DNA of 52,588 nt, from contig CASEFX010000016.1 of the NCBI GenBank assembly GCA_949287305.1, forward strand, positions 1 to 52,588, read 5' to 3'. Origin of the DNA: an uncultured Sutterella sp. (GTDB taxonomy: Bacteria > Pseudomonadota > Gammaproteobacteria > Burkholderiales > Burkholderiaceae_F). A program made the position numbers and the translations under genes. Below, one piece after another: positions 24,943 through 33,549 of this stretch. The notes below the pieces were generated by a model. The model ran no database searches and had not been told where the DNA came from. It worked only from the letters and a program-made list of their open reading frames with translations. The number at the start of each line of letters is the position of its first letter. The stretch's first letter is position 1.

Positions 24943-26127
24943 ATGAAAAAGTTCTTCGTTTATCTTCTCTCGCTCGGCCACCTGAGCGTGGATCTTGCGC
25001 CGGGCGCCCTCCCCGCGGTTCTACCCTTCCTGGTGCTGCACAACGGTCTCTCGTACACGGAAGTGGCGGGACTCATGTTCGCGTCCTCGTGCCTCTCCTC
25101 CTTCGTGCAGCCGATCTTCGGGCTCTGGGCCGATAAGAGTACGAAGAACTGGTTTCTCTCGCTCGGGATTTTGACGAGCGGGATCGGCCTCGGCCTTTCG
25201 GGCCTCGCCACGAACTACTGGCTCATCTTCCTCGCCGTCACGATCATGGGACTCGGCAGTTCCATCTTCCACCCTGTAGCGGCGCAACTCGTCAACCGCA
25301 CGTCCGAACGCAAGGCGACCGGCATGGGGATCTTCTCGGTGGGCGGCAACATCGGCTTCGGGATCGGACCGCTCGTCGCCGCGGCGGCCTTGACCGCCTG
25401 GGGGACCGAAGGGACGGTGCTCTTTGCCGTCTGGGGCGTCGCCACCGCCGCGCTCCTTCTCTGGGCCGTTCCGAAGATGCTCAAGAATCTGCCCGCTGTT
25501 GCGGTGAAGAAGCACACCAAAGGCGTTGAACACACGGAAACGGAAGGTGAAAACGACTGGCCGGGCTTTGCGCGCCTTTCGCTCGTCATTCTTTTCCGAA
25601 GCGTCGCCGCAACGAGCATCCTCTCCTTCATTCCGCTCTTTTGCATCCACAAATTTGGCATCTCCGAAGCCTTTTCGAGCACGCTCCTCACCTTCCTCTC
25701 GCTTTGCGGCGCCTTCATGACGCTCGCGGGCGGGTGGCTCACCGACCGCTTCGGCCTTCTTCGCGCCTGCAAGTTGGGCTACCTTCTCATGGCGCCCGCC
25801 TTCGCGCTCATCTACTTTGCGCCTTCCGTCTGGTGGGTCTTTCCGCTTCTCGCCGTCGTGAGCTTTACGCTCAACGGCACCTACGCCGCCTTCGTCGTCC
25901 TCGGGCAGTCCTATCTCGCGAAGAACGTGGGCTTCGCCTCGGGCGTCACGATGGGACTCTCGACGAGCCTCGGCGGGATCTTCACGCCGATCCTCGGCGT
26001 CGTCGCCGACAACTTCGGGATTGAGAGCGTCATGGTCGCGATGATCGTGATCGGCGCCCTCTGCGCCTTGAGTTCCTTCCTTCTCACCGAACCCAAGGGC
26101 CGCAAAACGCGGGAAGCCGCAGCCTGA
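24943..26127 (+). CDS. MFS transporter, fosmidomycin-resistance (Fsr)-like
   Basis: 394 residues with about twelve hydrophobic segments. The N-terminal segment LGHLSVDLAPGALPAVLPFL is typical of the Fsr branch of the major facilitator superfamily. The intracellular loop after TM2 reads GLWADKSTKNW, and the later copy GGWLTDRFGLLR shows the MFS A-like motif. The ribosome site GAGG precedes the ATG and a -10 (TAGACT, about 24909) lies upstream. Fsr-type exporters move fosmidomycin and unknown natural substrates. The true substrate here cannot be told from sequence. Confidence 0.85.
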   Translation: MKKFFVYLLSLGHLSVDLAPGALPAVLPFLVLHNGLSYTEVAGLMFASSCLSSFVQPIFGLWADKSTKNWFLSLGILTSGIGLGLSGLATNYWLIFLAVTIMGLGSSIFHPVAAQLVNRTSERKATGMGIFSVGGNIGFGIGPLVAAAALTAWGTEGTVLFAVWGVATAALLLWAVPKMLKNLPAVAVKKHTKGVEHTETEGENDWPGFARLSLVILFRSVAATSILSFIPLFCIHKFGISEAFSSTLLTFLSLCGAFMTLAGGWLTDRFGLLRACKLGYLLMAPAFALIYFAPSVWWVFPLLAVVSFTLNGTYAAFVVLGQSYLAKNVGFASGVTMGLSTSLGGIFTPILGVVADNFGIESVMVAMIVIGALCALSSFLLTEPKGRKTREAAA

Positions 26128-26148
26128 GTCCGCGGATACGGAGAGTTG

Positions 26149-26187
26149 AAAAGAGCCGCCTGTCCGAAAGCAAGCGGCTCGTTTCTT
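26149..26187. terminator. Bidirectional terminator between the MFS gene and the flavoprotein gene
   Basis: A 7-bp stem (26153-26159 with 26174-26180) is followed by GTTTCTTT on the plus strand and TTTTC on the minus strand. It serves two convergent genes. A second perfect hairpin (26198-26206 with 26212-26220) lies nearby without a T tract. Confidence 0.7.
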
Positions 26188-26235
26188 TGGACGGAATCCC
26201 GCGGACGAGCCGTCCGCGGGAAACCGGGTTCTTCG

Positions 26236-27765
26236 TTACTTCGCCTTGCGGTTCGCAACGATGTGGTCCACCGCGATCTTGCCGCCGCAGATGGCCCAGG
26301 AGCTCGCCGTGCCTTCTGCGATATGCATGTCGTAGGAGTCGGAGTAAAGACCGCCCGCGTCCTGACCGATCGCGTAGATGCCGGGGATGACGTTGCCGTC
26401 CTTATCCAAAGCCTGGAAGTGTTCGTTCACGTCGGCGCCGCCCGTCGTGGCGTAGGTGCGAAGGCTTCCCTTGATCGCATAGAAGGGACCCGTCTTCACT
26501 TCACGAAGCCACTGAGCGTCCTTGTAGAAGTCTTCGTCCTTGCCGAGCTTCACGAGTTCGTTCATGCGTTCCGTCGTGGCCGTGAGGCGCTTCGGATCCA
26601 TGCCGGTGAGCTTCGCAAGTTCTTCGAGCGTGTCGGCCTTGTAGCAGAAGCCGTCCTTGACGCCGCGGGCAAAGAGTTCGTCGAAGTTCGTGAACTTCGT
26701 CCCCGGCGTCACCATGCCGAAGTAGCCGCGCGGCAGACCTTCGTTGATCATTTCCTGGCGGGTCTTGTCGTCGAAAACCGCAAAGCCTTCGCCGCCCACT
26801 TCTTCAAAGGCATTCGAGATGTATTCAAGCGGAAGCGTTTCGTCCGCAACGCGGTCGCCCTTCAAAGAGGTCTTGAGGTAGGGCTGGAAGAGCGCGGCGA
26901 GAAGACGAACGTATTCGGCCTTCGTGACGCCGTCCTTGCCGAACTGCAGGTCGGTGGGGACGCCCTTCAACCACAAGCCCGCCTGCATGCAGACGTTCAT
27001 GTTGACGAGCTTCGCGCCGGCGCTCTCGAGCATCTGAACGCCGTCCCCGGTGCGGCCGGGCGAACCCGCGCTTTCATAGCCTGCGTACGGGAGGTACTTC
27101 TTGACCATTTCCTTGTTGTCGGAGAAGCCGCCCGTCGCGATGATGGTCGAGTCCGCGCGGATCGTGAGCGTGTCGCCGTTCTTGGCCTTCGCCTTCACGC
27201 CCTTCACCACGCCCCCTTCAATGATGAGTTCCGTGGCGGGGGTGCTCGTCATGATTTCACCGCCCTTTTCCTTGATGCGCTTTGCAAATTCCTGCACGAG
27301 AACGGTCCCGTGGCCACCCTTGTACATGTGCCAGGTGCGGTTGCCGTCGATGAAGGCGGTCTTCACGGCCTCATAGTGGACGCCGTGGTCAGCAAGCCAG
27401 TCGTAGACGCCCGCGGTCTGCTTCAACCAGCTGTTCAAAGCCTTCGCGTTGATGCGCCAGTGATGGAAGTCCATCACGCGCTTGAACTGGCGCTCCGGCG
27501 TCACACCGATGTTGTCGGCCTTCTGCAGGGCGGAGCCCACGAAGAAGGTCCCTTCCATGTAGTTGCCGCCGCCACCAACGACAGCGTTCTTTTCAAGAAC
27601 GATCGTCTTGAGACCCGCATCCGTCGCGGCGACGCCCGCCGTAAGGCCGCCCGAACCGGCACCCACCACGACGACGTCGGTCGTCAGCATGCGGTCCGCA
27701 GCCAATGCGCCGCCCGCGAGCGTGAGAATCGCCATGGCGGCCACTGTGTGTTTGAGCATCTTCAT
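26236..27765 (-). CDS. Exported FAD-dependent fumarate-reductase-type flavoprotein
   Basis: 509 residues from the ATG at 27765, seven bases after AGGAGGG; longer in-frame starts are rejected. Residues 1-23 are a Sec signal peptide ending ALAA. The FAD motif GAGSGG is at 35-40, followed by EKNAVVGGG. The C-terminal half carries TTGGADVNEH and SSWAICGGK, typical of the fumarate reductase/urocanate reductase/3-oxosteroid-dehydrogenase superfamily. No heme motif is present, so electrons must come from a separate periplasmic cytochrome. Sutterella-type bacteria carry many such enzymes for anaerobic respiration of organic acceptors; the acceptor here is unknown. Confidence 0.85.
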   Translation of the reverse strand: MKMLKHTVAAMAILTLAGGALAADRMLTTDVVVVGAGSGGLTAGVAATDAGLKTIVLEKNAVVGGGGNYMEGTFFVGSALQKADNIGVTPERQFKRVMDFHHWRINAKALNSWLKQTAGVYDWLADHGVHYEAVKTAFIDGNRTWHMYKGGHGTVLVQEFAKRIKEKGGEIMTSTPATELIIEGGVVKGVKAKAKNGDTLTIRADSTIIATGGFSDNKEMVKKYLPYAGYESAGSPGRTGDGVQMLESAGAKLVNMNVCMQAGLWLKGVPTDLQFGKDGVTKAEYVRLLAALFQPYLKTSLKGDRVADETLPLEYISNAFEEVGGEGFAVFDDKTRQEMINEGLPRGYFGMVTPGTKFTNFDELFARGVKDGFCYKADTLEELAKLTGMDPKRLTATTERMNELVKLGKDEDFYKDAQWLREVKTGPFYAIKGSLRTYATTGGADVNEHFQALDKDGNVIPGIYAIGQDAGGLYSDSYDMHIAEGTASSWAICGGKIAVDHIVANRKAK

Positions 27766-27862
27766 ACGAAACCCTCCTTTATGGATTTTGCATAAGGAGA
27801 GTATCGCCGCATGAAGAAAAGAAGTCCTCTGGGATTTGTGCGGATGGCTTTCGAACCTTTGC

Positions 27863-28333
27863 TTATTTCTTCCAAACGGAATACGGATTCGCAACGAGGC
27901 TCGAATTGAAGTAGCGGGCGTCGCCCGAAACCTCCTCGCCGATCCAGTCGGGCTTCTCGAAAACGGCGTCTTCCGAGGGAAGTTCGATTTCGGCGAGGAT
28001 GAGACCTTCGTTGACACCGAAGAATTCGTCGACCTCCCAAACGTAGGGTCCCGCGGGAATGCGGTAGCGTTTCTTTTCGATGATCGGCTTTTCGGCGAGT
28101 TCCTCGAGCATCGCAAGACAATCCTCATACGGAATCTCGTACTCGAACTCCGTACGGGTCACACCCTTGGTCGGGCCCTTCACGGTGAGAAAAGCCTTCT
28201 CGCCCACCGTACGGATGCGCACGGTGCGCTCCTTTTGACTGTTGAGGTAGCCCTGACGGTAGGCGACACCTTGAGCGAGCGCCCGCCAGGCGTCTCCCTT
28301 TACCAAAAACTTTCGTTCGATCTCTTTGGCCAC
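27863..28333 (-). CDS. CYTH-domain inorganic triphosphatase
   Basis: 156 residues, the size of a stand-alone CYTH protein. The signature ExExK occurs as E4, E6 and K8 in EIERKFLV. Alternating basic and acidic residues of the triphosphate tunnel follow (for example RTVRIRT, FLTVKG, EKKRYRI, WEVDEF, AEIEL). Family members hydrolyse inorganic tripolyphosphate; adenylate cyclase or thiamine triphosphatase roles are less likely in bacteria of this kind. Located between the flavoprotein and an unknown membrane protein, all on the minus strand. Confidence 0.9.
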   Translation of the reverse strand: MAKEIERKFLVKGDAWRALAQGVAYRQGYLNSQKERTVRIRTVGEKAFLTVKGPTKGVTRTEFEYEIPYEDCLAMLEELAEKPIIEKKRYRIPAGPYVWEVDEFFGVNEGLILAEIELPSEDAVFEKPDWIGEEVSGDARYFNSSLVANPYSVWKK

Positions 28334-28459
28334 ACTCTGCTCCTTTGTCCGAATTCGTCGACTGTCTCAGAGGCGCACCGAGGAATGCGTCTCCGTTCAA
28401 ACGAACATTATCGCCAAGAACAGTTCGGGCGGCGCTTCTTTTTCGCCGCGCGCTTCATA

Positions 28460-29866
28460 TCAGACCTTTGCCGAAGCGCACACGCGCTCGAGGCACTCCA
28501 GACCGTTGTGACGAAGCACGAGGCGCGTCACTTCAAAGCGTTCGTGCTTCGGACTTTCCACGCGGATTCTGCGCACGAGATAGACGTGGTAGAGCTTCGC
28601 GACCGGTCCGTGCGCGCGTTCGTCGTCTTCGTCGACGAACGGCAATTCTTCGAACTGCAGATCGATGTGGCTCGTCCAGGGCATCACACCGATGCGCGTG
28701 ATGTCGTAGAGCGACGAGCGGTTCTCGTAGGAATGGATCCACTCGTTGTGGAGCTCCACGTCCTTGCGGTAGAGGAAGATCGTCTCGGTTTCCTCCTGCG
28801 CGAAGGGCACGTAGTGGGCCTTCGTGCGAAGCGCCAGAATTTCGGGCGGCACCTCGGCGCGCTTCACGAAGTCGAACGACTCGCGGCAGACGCCCACTCT
28901 GCGGCCGTCGTTGGCGTAGATGAGCTGGCGCCGCGACGGAAGCCAGCGCCGAAAGAGCTTCGCCAGACGCGTTCGCATCCAGTCCTTCAGCCGGTCCTTG
29001 AAGATGTAGGCGATGACGAGCGCGAGAAAGAGATTCCACGAGAGCGCCCCGTACTTTCCCTGCCAAACAAACGCCACGACCGTCGCGAAGACCATGGAGA
29101 CCGCGGCGGCGATGCCGTAGAGCGACTGCAAGAGCCAGGGATTGCCCTCGCGCATCTTCACCGTGAGAAAGAGCTGGCTCGAAATGAACTTCTTGAGCGA
29201 CCGCCAGCGGTAGAGCACGTCTTCACGGCGCTGCCACGAAGCGCTCTCTGGATAGAACTTTTCGCGGTAGAGCGCGTTTTCGGTGAGAAAGGCCTTGAGA
29301 CCGCCGTCAAAGCGCGTGAGAAGACGCTTTCCGTGATATTCGAGAATGGTCGCGAGGTATTCGTCCGCGGCGCGGGCCGTCACGGCGAGCGCGGGTTCCT
29401 GCGGATCGGCCGCCGACAAGAGAAGCGGACGGCTCGCCGCGATCACGCGGCGCAGTTCCTCGACCAACGCCGCCACCTCCTCTTCGGTACCCGATTCGAG
29501 GAGCTTTTTGATGCGGCGCTTGAACGCCCCTTTGATGAGGAGCGCGTAACGCTTCAGGGCCGCCGTCCGAAGTTCTATCGAACCCGTCGGTTCGTTCAGA
29601 TAGTTTTTGAGGCGCAGGTACTCTTCGCCTCCTTCCATGAAGTCGGCGAGCGGAAACCGAGGCAGGCGCAGGCGAACGTAACTCTTGAGCGGACGACGAA
29701 AGTCCGCCTCCGAATACGTTTCCTTGTTGATGTAGAGCGCCGCCGGAAAGAAGAAGTAGCTCTCGACGCTGTAGCGGCTCTTCGAGACTTCCGGGTCGAT
29801 CTCGATTTCCTGCTTGATTTCGAGCTGTTCGGCGCTGTGCAGCTTCAGGCTTTCCTTCACAAGCAT
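28460..29866 (-). CDS. Uncharacterised membrane-anchored protein
   Basis: 468 residues starting at 29866 with GAGG seven bases upstream. A TTG at 29878 is possible but too close to the AGGAGG before it. Two hydrophobic segments lie about mid-protein (near residues 243-265 and 272-288). They separate an N-terminal, mostly helical Arg/Glu-rich region from a ~165-residue soluble C-terminus. I recognise no family or catalytic motif. It is on the same strand as the CYTH gene with about 126 bases between. Confidence 0.7.
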   Translation of the reverse strand: MLVKESLKLHSAEQLEIKQEIEIDPEVSKSRYSVESYFFFPAALYINKETYSEADFRRPLKSYVRLRLPRFPLADFMEGGEEYLRLKNYLNEPTGSIELRTAALKRYALLIKGAFKRRIKKLLESGTEEEVAALVEELRRVIAASRPLLLSAADPQEPALAVTARAADEYLATILEYHGKRLLTRFDGGLKAFLTENALYREKFYPESASWQRREDVLYRWRSLKKFISSQLFLTVKMREGNPWLLQSLYGIAAAVSMVFATVVAFVWQGKYGALSWNLFLALVIAYIFKDRLKDWMRTRLAKLFRRWLPSRRQLIYANDGRRVGVCRESFDFVKRAEVPPEILALRTKAHYVPFAQEETETIFLYRKDVELHNEWIHSYENRSSLYDITRIGVMPWTSHIDLQFEELPFVDEDDERAHGPVAKLYHVYLVRRIRVESPKHERFEVTRLVLRHNGLECLERVCASAKV

Positions 29867-30035
29867 GGACGACCTCAAAACCTCCTAGTGCGAAACGACG
29901 GAATTATTGCGGGATAGAAAACAAGGTAGCACAGGAAGGCGTCCCGCGGGCGTTTGTCTCTCCCGAAGCGTGCGCCCCAAGGGAAAGCCCCGCAACGTAA
30001 CGAAAGAAGCTCGCGGGGCTCATGCAAATTAGTGC

Positions 30036-30506
30036 TCAAGGCCGGGGCGGACGCCCCTGCGGTCCTCCGTGGGGACCGCCGTGCGGGCCCGGACCGCTGG
30101 GACCGAAACCGGGGCGACCGGGATGGGGACCTCCGTCGGGCCCCGGACCGAAGCCCGGACGACCGGGACCCGGGTGCGGACCGCCGCCGGGCCCCGGACC
30201 GAAGCTGGGACCGTGCGGCTTGGGAGGACGAGGCGGCATCGGACGGTGCGGAGCGGGCGGACGGGGACCCGCGCGCCCGATCAGAAAGCGGCGGTATTCG
30301 ACGACCGTGAAACGGCGGCCGTCATACCACCAGTGACGCCCGTCCCAATGGCCGTCGCGGTAGTGATGGCGGATGTAGTCGCGGGTGAACGCGTCGGCGA
30401 CGCCCCGCAGAATGTCTCCGAGCAGGTCTTCGGAAGCGTTTGCGCCGGTGGCCGCAAGCCCGAGCGAAGCGGCGGCGAAAAGGATGACGGTTCGGCGTGC
30501 AATCAT
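30036..30506 (-). CDS. Small exported Pro/Gly-rich protein, copy A
   Basis: 156 residues. A signal peptide (MIARRTVILF...GANA) is followed by a ~55-residue conserved core rich in aromatic and charged residues (GDILRGVADA, then RDGHWDGRHWWYDGRR). A tail composed almost only of Gly, Pro, His and Arg ends the protein. The core and signal are nearly identical to copy B at 32287-32766, while the tails have diverged. His-Gly-Pro repeats could bind metal, which is speculation. The ribosome site AAGGAA and the operator upstream match copy B. Confidence 0.8.
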   Translation of the reverse strand: MIARRTVILFAAASLGLAATGANASEDLLGDILRGVADAFTRDYIRHHYRDGHWDGRHWWYDGRRFTVVEYRRFLIGRAGPRPPAPHRPMPPRPPKPHGPSFGPGPGGGPHPGPGRPGFGPGPDGGPHPGRPGFGPSGPGPHGGPHGGPQGRPPRP

Positions 30507-30528
30507 GTCGGTTCCTTTTGCGGTTGAC

Positions 30529-30547
30529 TGAACATACGTTCACTATA
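30529..30547 (-). promoter_or_regulatory. Palindromic operator with -10 box, copy A
   Basis: TGAACATACGTTCA (30529-30542), a 14-bp palindrome with one mismatch, directly abuts a minus-strand TATAGT -10 (30547-30542). The same element with identical spacing lies before copy B. The position next to the -10 suggests a repressor site of TetR-like or similar dimeric type. Confidence 0.65.
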
Positions 30548-30613
30548 GAAGGGACCGACTGTTGGAAAAGGTCTCGCCTTGTCCGATTGTTTCCGCGGGG
30601 CGCCTTTGGAAAC

Positions 30614-30641
30614 AAAAGGTCGGACACCGAAGCATCCGACC
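30614..30641 (-). terminator. Orphan terminator copied with the duplication
   Basis: A 7-bp stem (30618-30624 with 30635-30641) is followed on the minus strand by TTTTGTTT. No minus-strand gene ends above it. It corresponds to the terminator of the SlyD-like gene in front of copy B, so it is best explained as part of the duplicated segment. Confidence 0.65.
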
Positions 30642-30782
30642 TACATCTCTTTGCCGAATCTTTACGTTCGCGACCGCACCCCCATGGATCTGCCGTGCGG
30701 TATCTCCGCAAACAACCCCAGAAGCTTTCCATCCCTCAACAAAATGATAAATTGATAGAAAACACTGCCGACAAAAAGAGAA

Positions 30783-32084
30783 ATGACAGAAAAACTCCCT
30801 GCATATGAGAACGTGCGCGTTGCCTTTTCGGGCGGATGGACTCGGACGGCACAAAAAACGCTGATTGCTTTTGCGAACACGCTCGGCGGCGATCTCTATT
30901 TCGGCCTGAACGAAAAAGGGACGCCAACGGGTCTCTGCAAAAAGGATGCCCGGCAGATCTCCCGTGCGCTCCACACCTTTTGCGCCGAAGAGACCGAGCC
31001 CGTCATGCTCGACCTTGTCTCGACGAAGGTGATGGCCGTCGATGTCGACAGCTACCTGCTGCGTGCAACCGTCCTCCCCGGAGAAGACCGTCCTTATGCG
31101 CTCAAGGGAGAACGCTACACGGGCGGCGCCTATGTACGGGACGGCTCGGCCACGGTCACGGCCACCGAGGAAGAAATTCGCGACATGATCCGCGAGAGCG
31201 CACCCGACTCCTGGGAGTCCCGTCTGAGCCGACGGACGGATTTGACGTTCGAGGAAGCCGCCTATGTTTTTCGAAAATACAACGTCGACTTTGCGCCCAC
31301 TCACCACCGGCAGTTGGGTCTCGCGGATGAAAACGGCTACTTCACCCGGTTGGGAGAGCTCCTCTCCGATCAAAATCAAACGCGACTCGTGATCGGAACC
31401 TTTTCCCGGGACACTGTATCGCTATCCCTCCGTACGCTTTCCGGATCGCTTCTGAGACAATTGGATCGAGCATTCGATCTCTTTGCGGAGTCGAATCCGG
31501 AGATCTTCCACAAAACAGACGGTCTTGCCAACCGACACTACTTCGCCTGGCCGCCCAAGGCGTTGCGCGAGGCACTCGTCAATTGCGCCGTTCACCGCGA
31601 TTACGCCGAATCCGAGCCGACCAAGGTCTCTGTCTTCCCGAACCGTTTCGAATTTTTGTCTTACGGGAGCATCCCCGGACGACTCAGCGTCAAAGACATC
31701 GTTCTCGAAGGCGTCAGCAAGTGCCGCAACGAACACCTTGCGGACATCCTGAGGCGCTTGGGATGGATGGAAAATTACGGCTCAGGTTTCCCGATGATTT
31801 GGCGCGAATACGCCAATTCCGGCGTGGAGCCCAAGCTCGAAGCCACACGGCGGGTCTTTCGCATCGTTTTGCCCAGAATCCATAACGAATCGCGCAGTTC
31901 GCTCAAAGAGAGCTGCCGAGTGTTGTTCGAAAACCGCGACGTTCTTTCCATGGCCGACGTGATGAGCCTGCTGAACATATCGAGAACATCGGCCAACTCC
32001 GCCGTTAACGCCCTTCTGAGAGAAGGAATGATCGAAAAATTCGGAAGCGGACGCACGACCCGATATCGTTCGCTGTTGCGGTAA
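30783..32084 (+). CDS. AlbA_2/HATPase_c_4 domain transcriptional regulator (COG2865-like)
   Basis: 433 residues. The N-terminal AlbA_2 (Schlafen-type) domain has IAFANTLGGDLYFGLNEKG at about 28-46. A GHKL-like ATPase region shows REALVNCAVHRDY (about 264-276). RNEHLADILRRLGWMENYGSGF follows around 320-341, split by normal spacing. A winged-helix domain with a short basic end closes the protein. Such proteins are predicted DNA-binding regulators, often in accessory DNA. Base composition is visibly more AT-rich than its neighbours. It is the only plus-strand gene in this stretch and lies between the two copies of the duplicated exported protein, suggesting insertion. Confidence 0.82.
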   Translation: MTEKLPAYENVRVAFSGGWTRTAQKTLIAFANTLGGDLYFGLNEKGTPTGLCKKDARQISRALHTFCAEETEPVMLDLVSTKVMAVDVDSYLLRATVLPGEDRPYALKGERYTGGAYVRDGSATVTATEEEIRDMIRESAPDSWESRLSRRTDLTFEEAAYVFRKYNVDFAPTHHRQLGLADENGYFTRLGELLSDQNQTRLVIGTFSRDTVSLSLRTLSGSLLRQLDRAFDLFAESNPEIFHKTDGLANRHYFAWPPKALREALVNCAVHRDYAESEPTKVSVFPNRFEFLSYGSIPGRLSVKDIVLEGVSKCRNEHLADILRRLGWMENYGSGFPMIWREYANSGVEPKLEATRRVFRIVLPRIHNESRSSLKESCRVLFENRDVLSMADVMSLLNISRTSANSAVNALLREGMIEKFGSGRTTRYRSLLR

Positions 32085-32286
32085 CTTCCGGCGATGCCAA
32101 AAGCCCGCATGCTTTCCCTTCAGATGCAATGCCTTGTTATGCAAGGAATTCCGTTGTGGGGAACGCAATGCTTCAAGCGGCCGTAACCTTGCGGTTCGAA
32201 AGTTCAGAACGACAAACAGAAAGCGCCGGGCGCTGCGCCGTCCAAGAGGACGGCTGCAACGCGTCGGCGCTTTACGTCAATGGAGG

Positions 32287-32766
32287 TCAGTGACGAGGCG
32301 GACGCCCTTCCGGACCACCCTGAGGACCTCGCCCGGGATCACCCAGCGGGCCTCGACCGGGGTCGCCCTGAGGTCCGCGGTCGGGACCGCGGTTCGGAGC
32401 GCCGCCGGGACCGGGGCGGCCGGGACCGCCCTGCGGACCGGGACCGTTCGGTTTCGGAGGTTGCGCCGGCGCGGGACGAGGCGGTTTCGGCGGTTGGGCC
32501 GGACGGGGCGGCTGCGGAGGACGCGGCTTCGCGCGGTCGGCGAGGAATCGGCGGTACTCGTCCACCGAATACCGGCGGCCGTCATACCACCAATGATGAC
32601 CGTCCCAACGGCCTTCGCGATAGTGCTTGCGGATGTAGTCGCGGGTGAGCGCATCGGCGACGCCGCGCAGGATGTCGCCCAAGAGTTCGTCGGAAGCCTG
32701 CGCGCCCGTGGCCGCGAGGCCCAATGAAGCGCCGGCAAAAAGAATGAGAGTTCGACGTGCGATCAT
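32287..32766 (-). CDS. Small exported Pro/Gly-rich protein, copy B
   Basis: 159 residues, a paralogue of copy A: signal peptide MIARRTLILF...GAQA, the core LLGDILRGVADALTRDYI and WDGHHWWYDGRR, then a tail of Pro/Lys/Arg and Gly/Pro/Arg repeats. It follows the SlyD-like gene and its terminator on the same strand, so this is probably the original position. Function unknown. A long GC hairpin at about 32231-32274 may end its transcript. Confidence 0.8.
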   Translation of the reverse strand: MIARRTLILFAGASLGLAATGAQASDELLGDILRGVADALTRDYIRKHYREGRWDGHHWWYDGRRYSVDEYRRFLADRAKPRPPQPPRPAQPPKPPRPAPAQPPKPNGPGPQGGPGRPGPGGAPNRGPDRGPQGDPGRGPLGDPGRGPQGGPEGRPPRH

Positions 32767-32788
32767 GGCGGTTCCTTGTGGTGTTTAC

Positions 32789-32807
32789 TGAACGTACGTT
32801 CACTATA
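32789..32807 (-). promoter_or_regulatory. Palindromic operator with -10 box, copy B
   Basis: TGAACGTACGTTCA (32789-32802) is a perfect 14-bp palindrome, directly abutting the minus-strand -10 TATAGT (32807-32802). It sits 36 bases before the start codon of copy B, as at copy A. Confidence 0.7.
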
Positions 32808-32861
32808 TCGTCCTCCACCCGCTCCGTCGTCGACCGTCGTATCCGATTGTTGCCGCCGATA

Positions 32862-32890
32862 CAAAAAGATCGGGCGCCGAAGCGCCCGAC
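32862..32890 (-). terminator. Terminator of the SlyD-like gene
   Basis: On the minus strand an 8-bp stem (32889-32882 with 32877-32870) with a TTCG loop is followed by CTTTTTG. Confidence 0.85.
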
Positions 32891-32922
32891 CCACAATTCT
32901 TTGCGTTTTCTTTACCTTCGCG

Positions 32923-33549
32923 TCAGCGGATGATGCGCGGCGCCTTCGCGAGCTTCGCCATGGAGCTCGTGTCGGGCTCGGCCGACTGACGGTTTTCGAG
33001 CATGCGGTCCATCTCTTCGTCCGAGAGATCGTCTTCGTCTTCCGCAACGAGCTTGTCGGCCACCTGCAGGAAGCCCGGCACGACCGGACGTTCTTCGAGC
33101 CCTTCGGACTCGTCGGGTTCTTCGACTTTGAGGACGCGGATTGCGAACTGCAGGCCGATCCCGGCCAAAGGATGATTCGCTTCGAGCACGGCCTTTCCGT
33201 CGGCGACGTCGGTGACGCGCCAGAGGCGGCCGTCCGAGACGACGCCCGGAACCTCTTCAAAGACGAGGCCCGGCACCACCGTTTCGGGGTCGCCGAGATT
33301 GGCGACGTCCGTCATCACGATCGCGTCGCAGTCGTATTCCCCGAAGGCGTCGTGCGGTTCAAGATGAATCGTGAAGCCTTCGCCGGGGAAACGGCCCTCG
33401 AGCGCGGTTTCGATCTTCGGGAAGATGTCGCCGTGACCGTGCCAGTAGGTGAGCCCCTCTTCCGGGCTTTCTTCCAAGGTTTTGCCCGTCATGTCGGCCA
33501 TGCGGACCCAAAGCGTGACGAGACGATTGTTTTCAACAGCGAGTGCCAT
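32923..33549 (-). CDS. FKBP-type peptidyl-prolyl isomerase, SlyD-like
   Basis: 208 residues. The FKBP core is interrupted by an insert-in-flap domain as in SlyD. Recognisable blocks are YWHGHGDIFPKIETALEG, HDAFGEYD and ANHPLAGIGLQFAIRV. The C-terminal ~60 residues are acidic and lack the His-rich metal tail of E. coli SlyD. It probably acts as a cytoplasmic folding helper. The start overlaps the end of the small DUF805 gene by 17 bases, indicating one operon of three genes. Confidence 0.88.
   Translation of the reverse strand: MALAVENNRLVTLWVRMADMTGKTLEESPEEGLTYWHGHGDIFPKIETALEGRFPGEGFTIHLEPHDAFGEYDCDAIVMTDVANLGDPETVVPGLVFEEVPGVVSDGRLWRVTDVADGKAVLEANHPLAGIGLQFAIRVLKVEEPDESEGLEERPVVPGFLQVADKLVAEDEDDLSDEEMDRMLENRQSAEPDTSSMAKLAKAPRIIR

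Noticed and set aside
30036..30300. Gly/Pro-rich plus-strand reading frames opposite copies A and B
   Set aside because: They are antisense readings of the repetitive tails; only the minus-strand frames carry signal peptides, ribosome sites and promoters.
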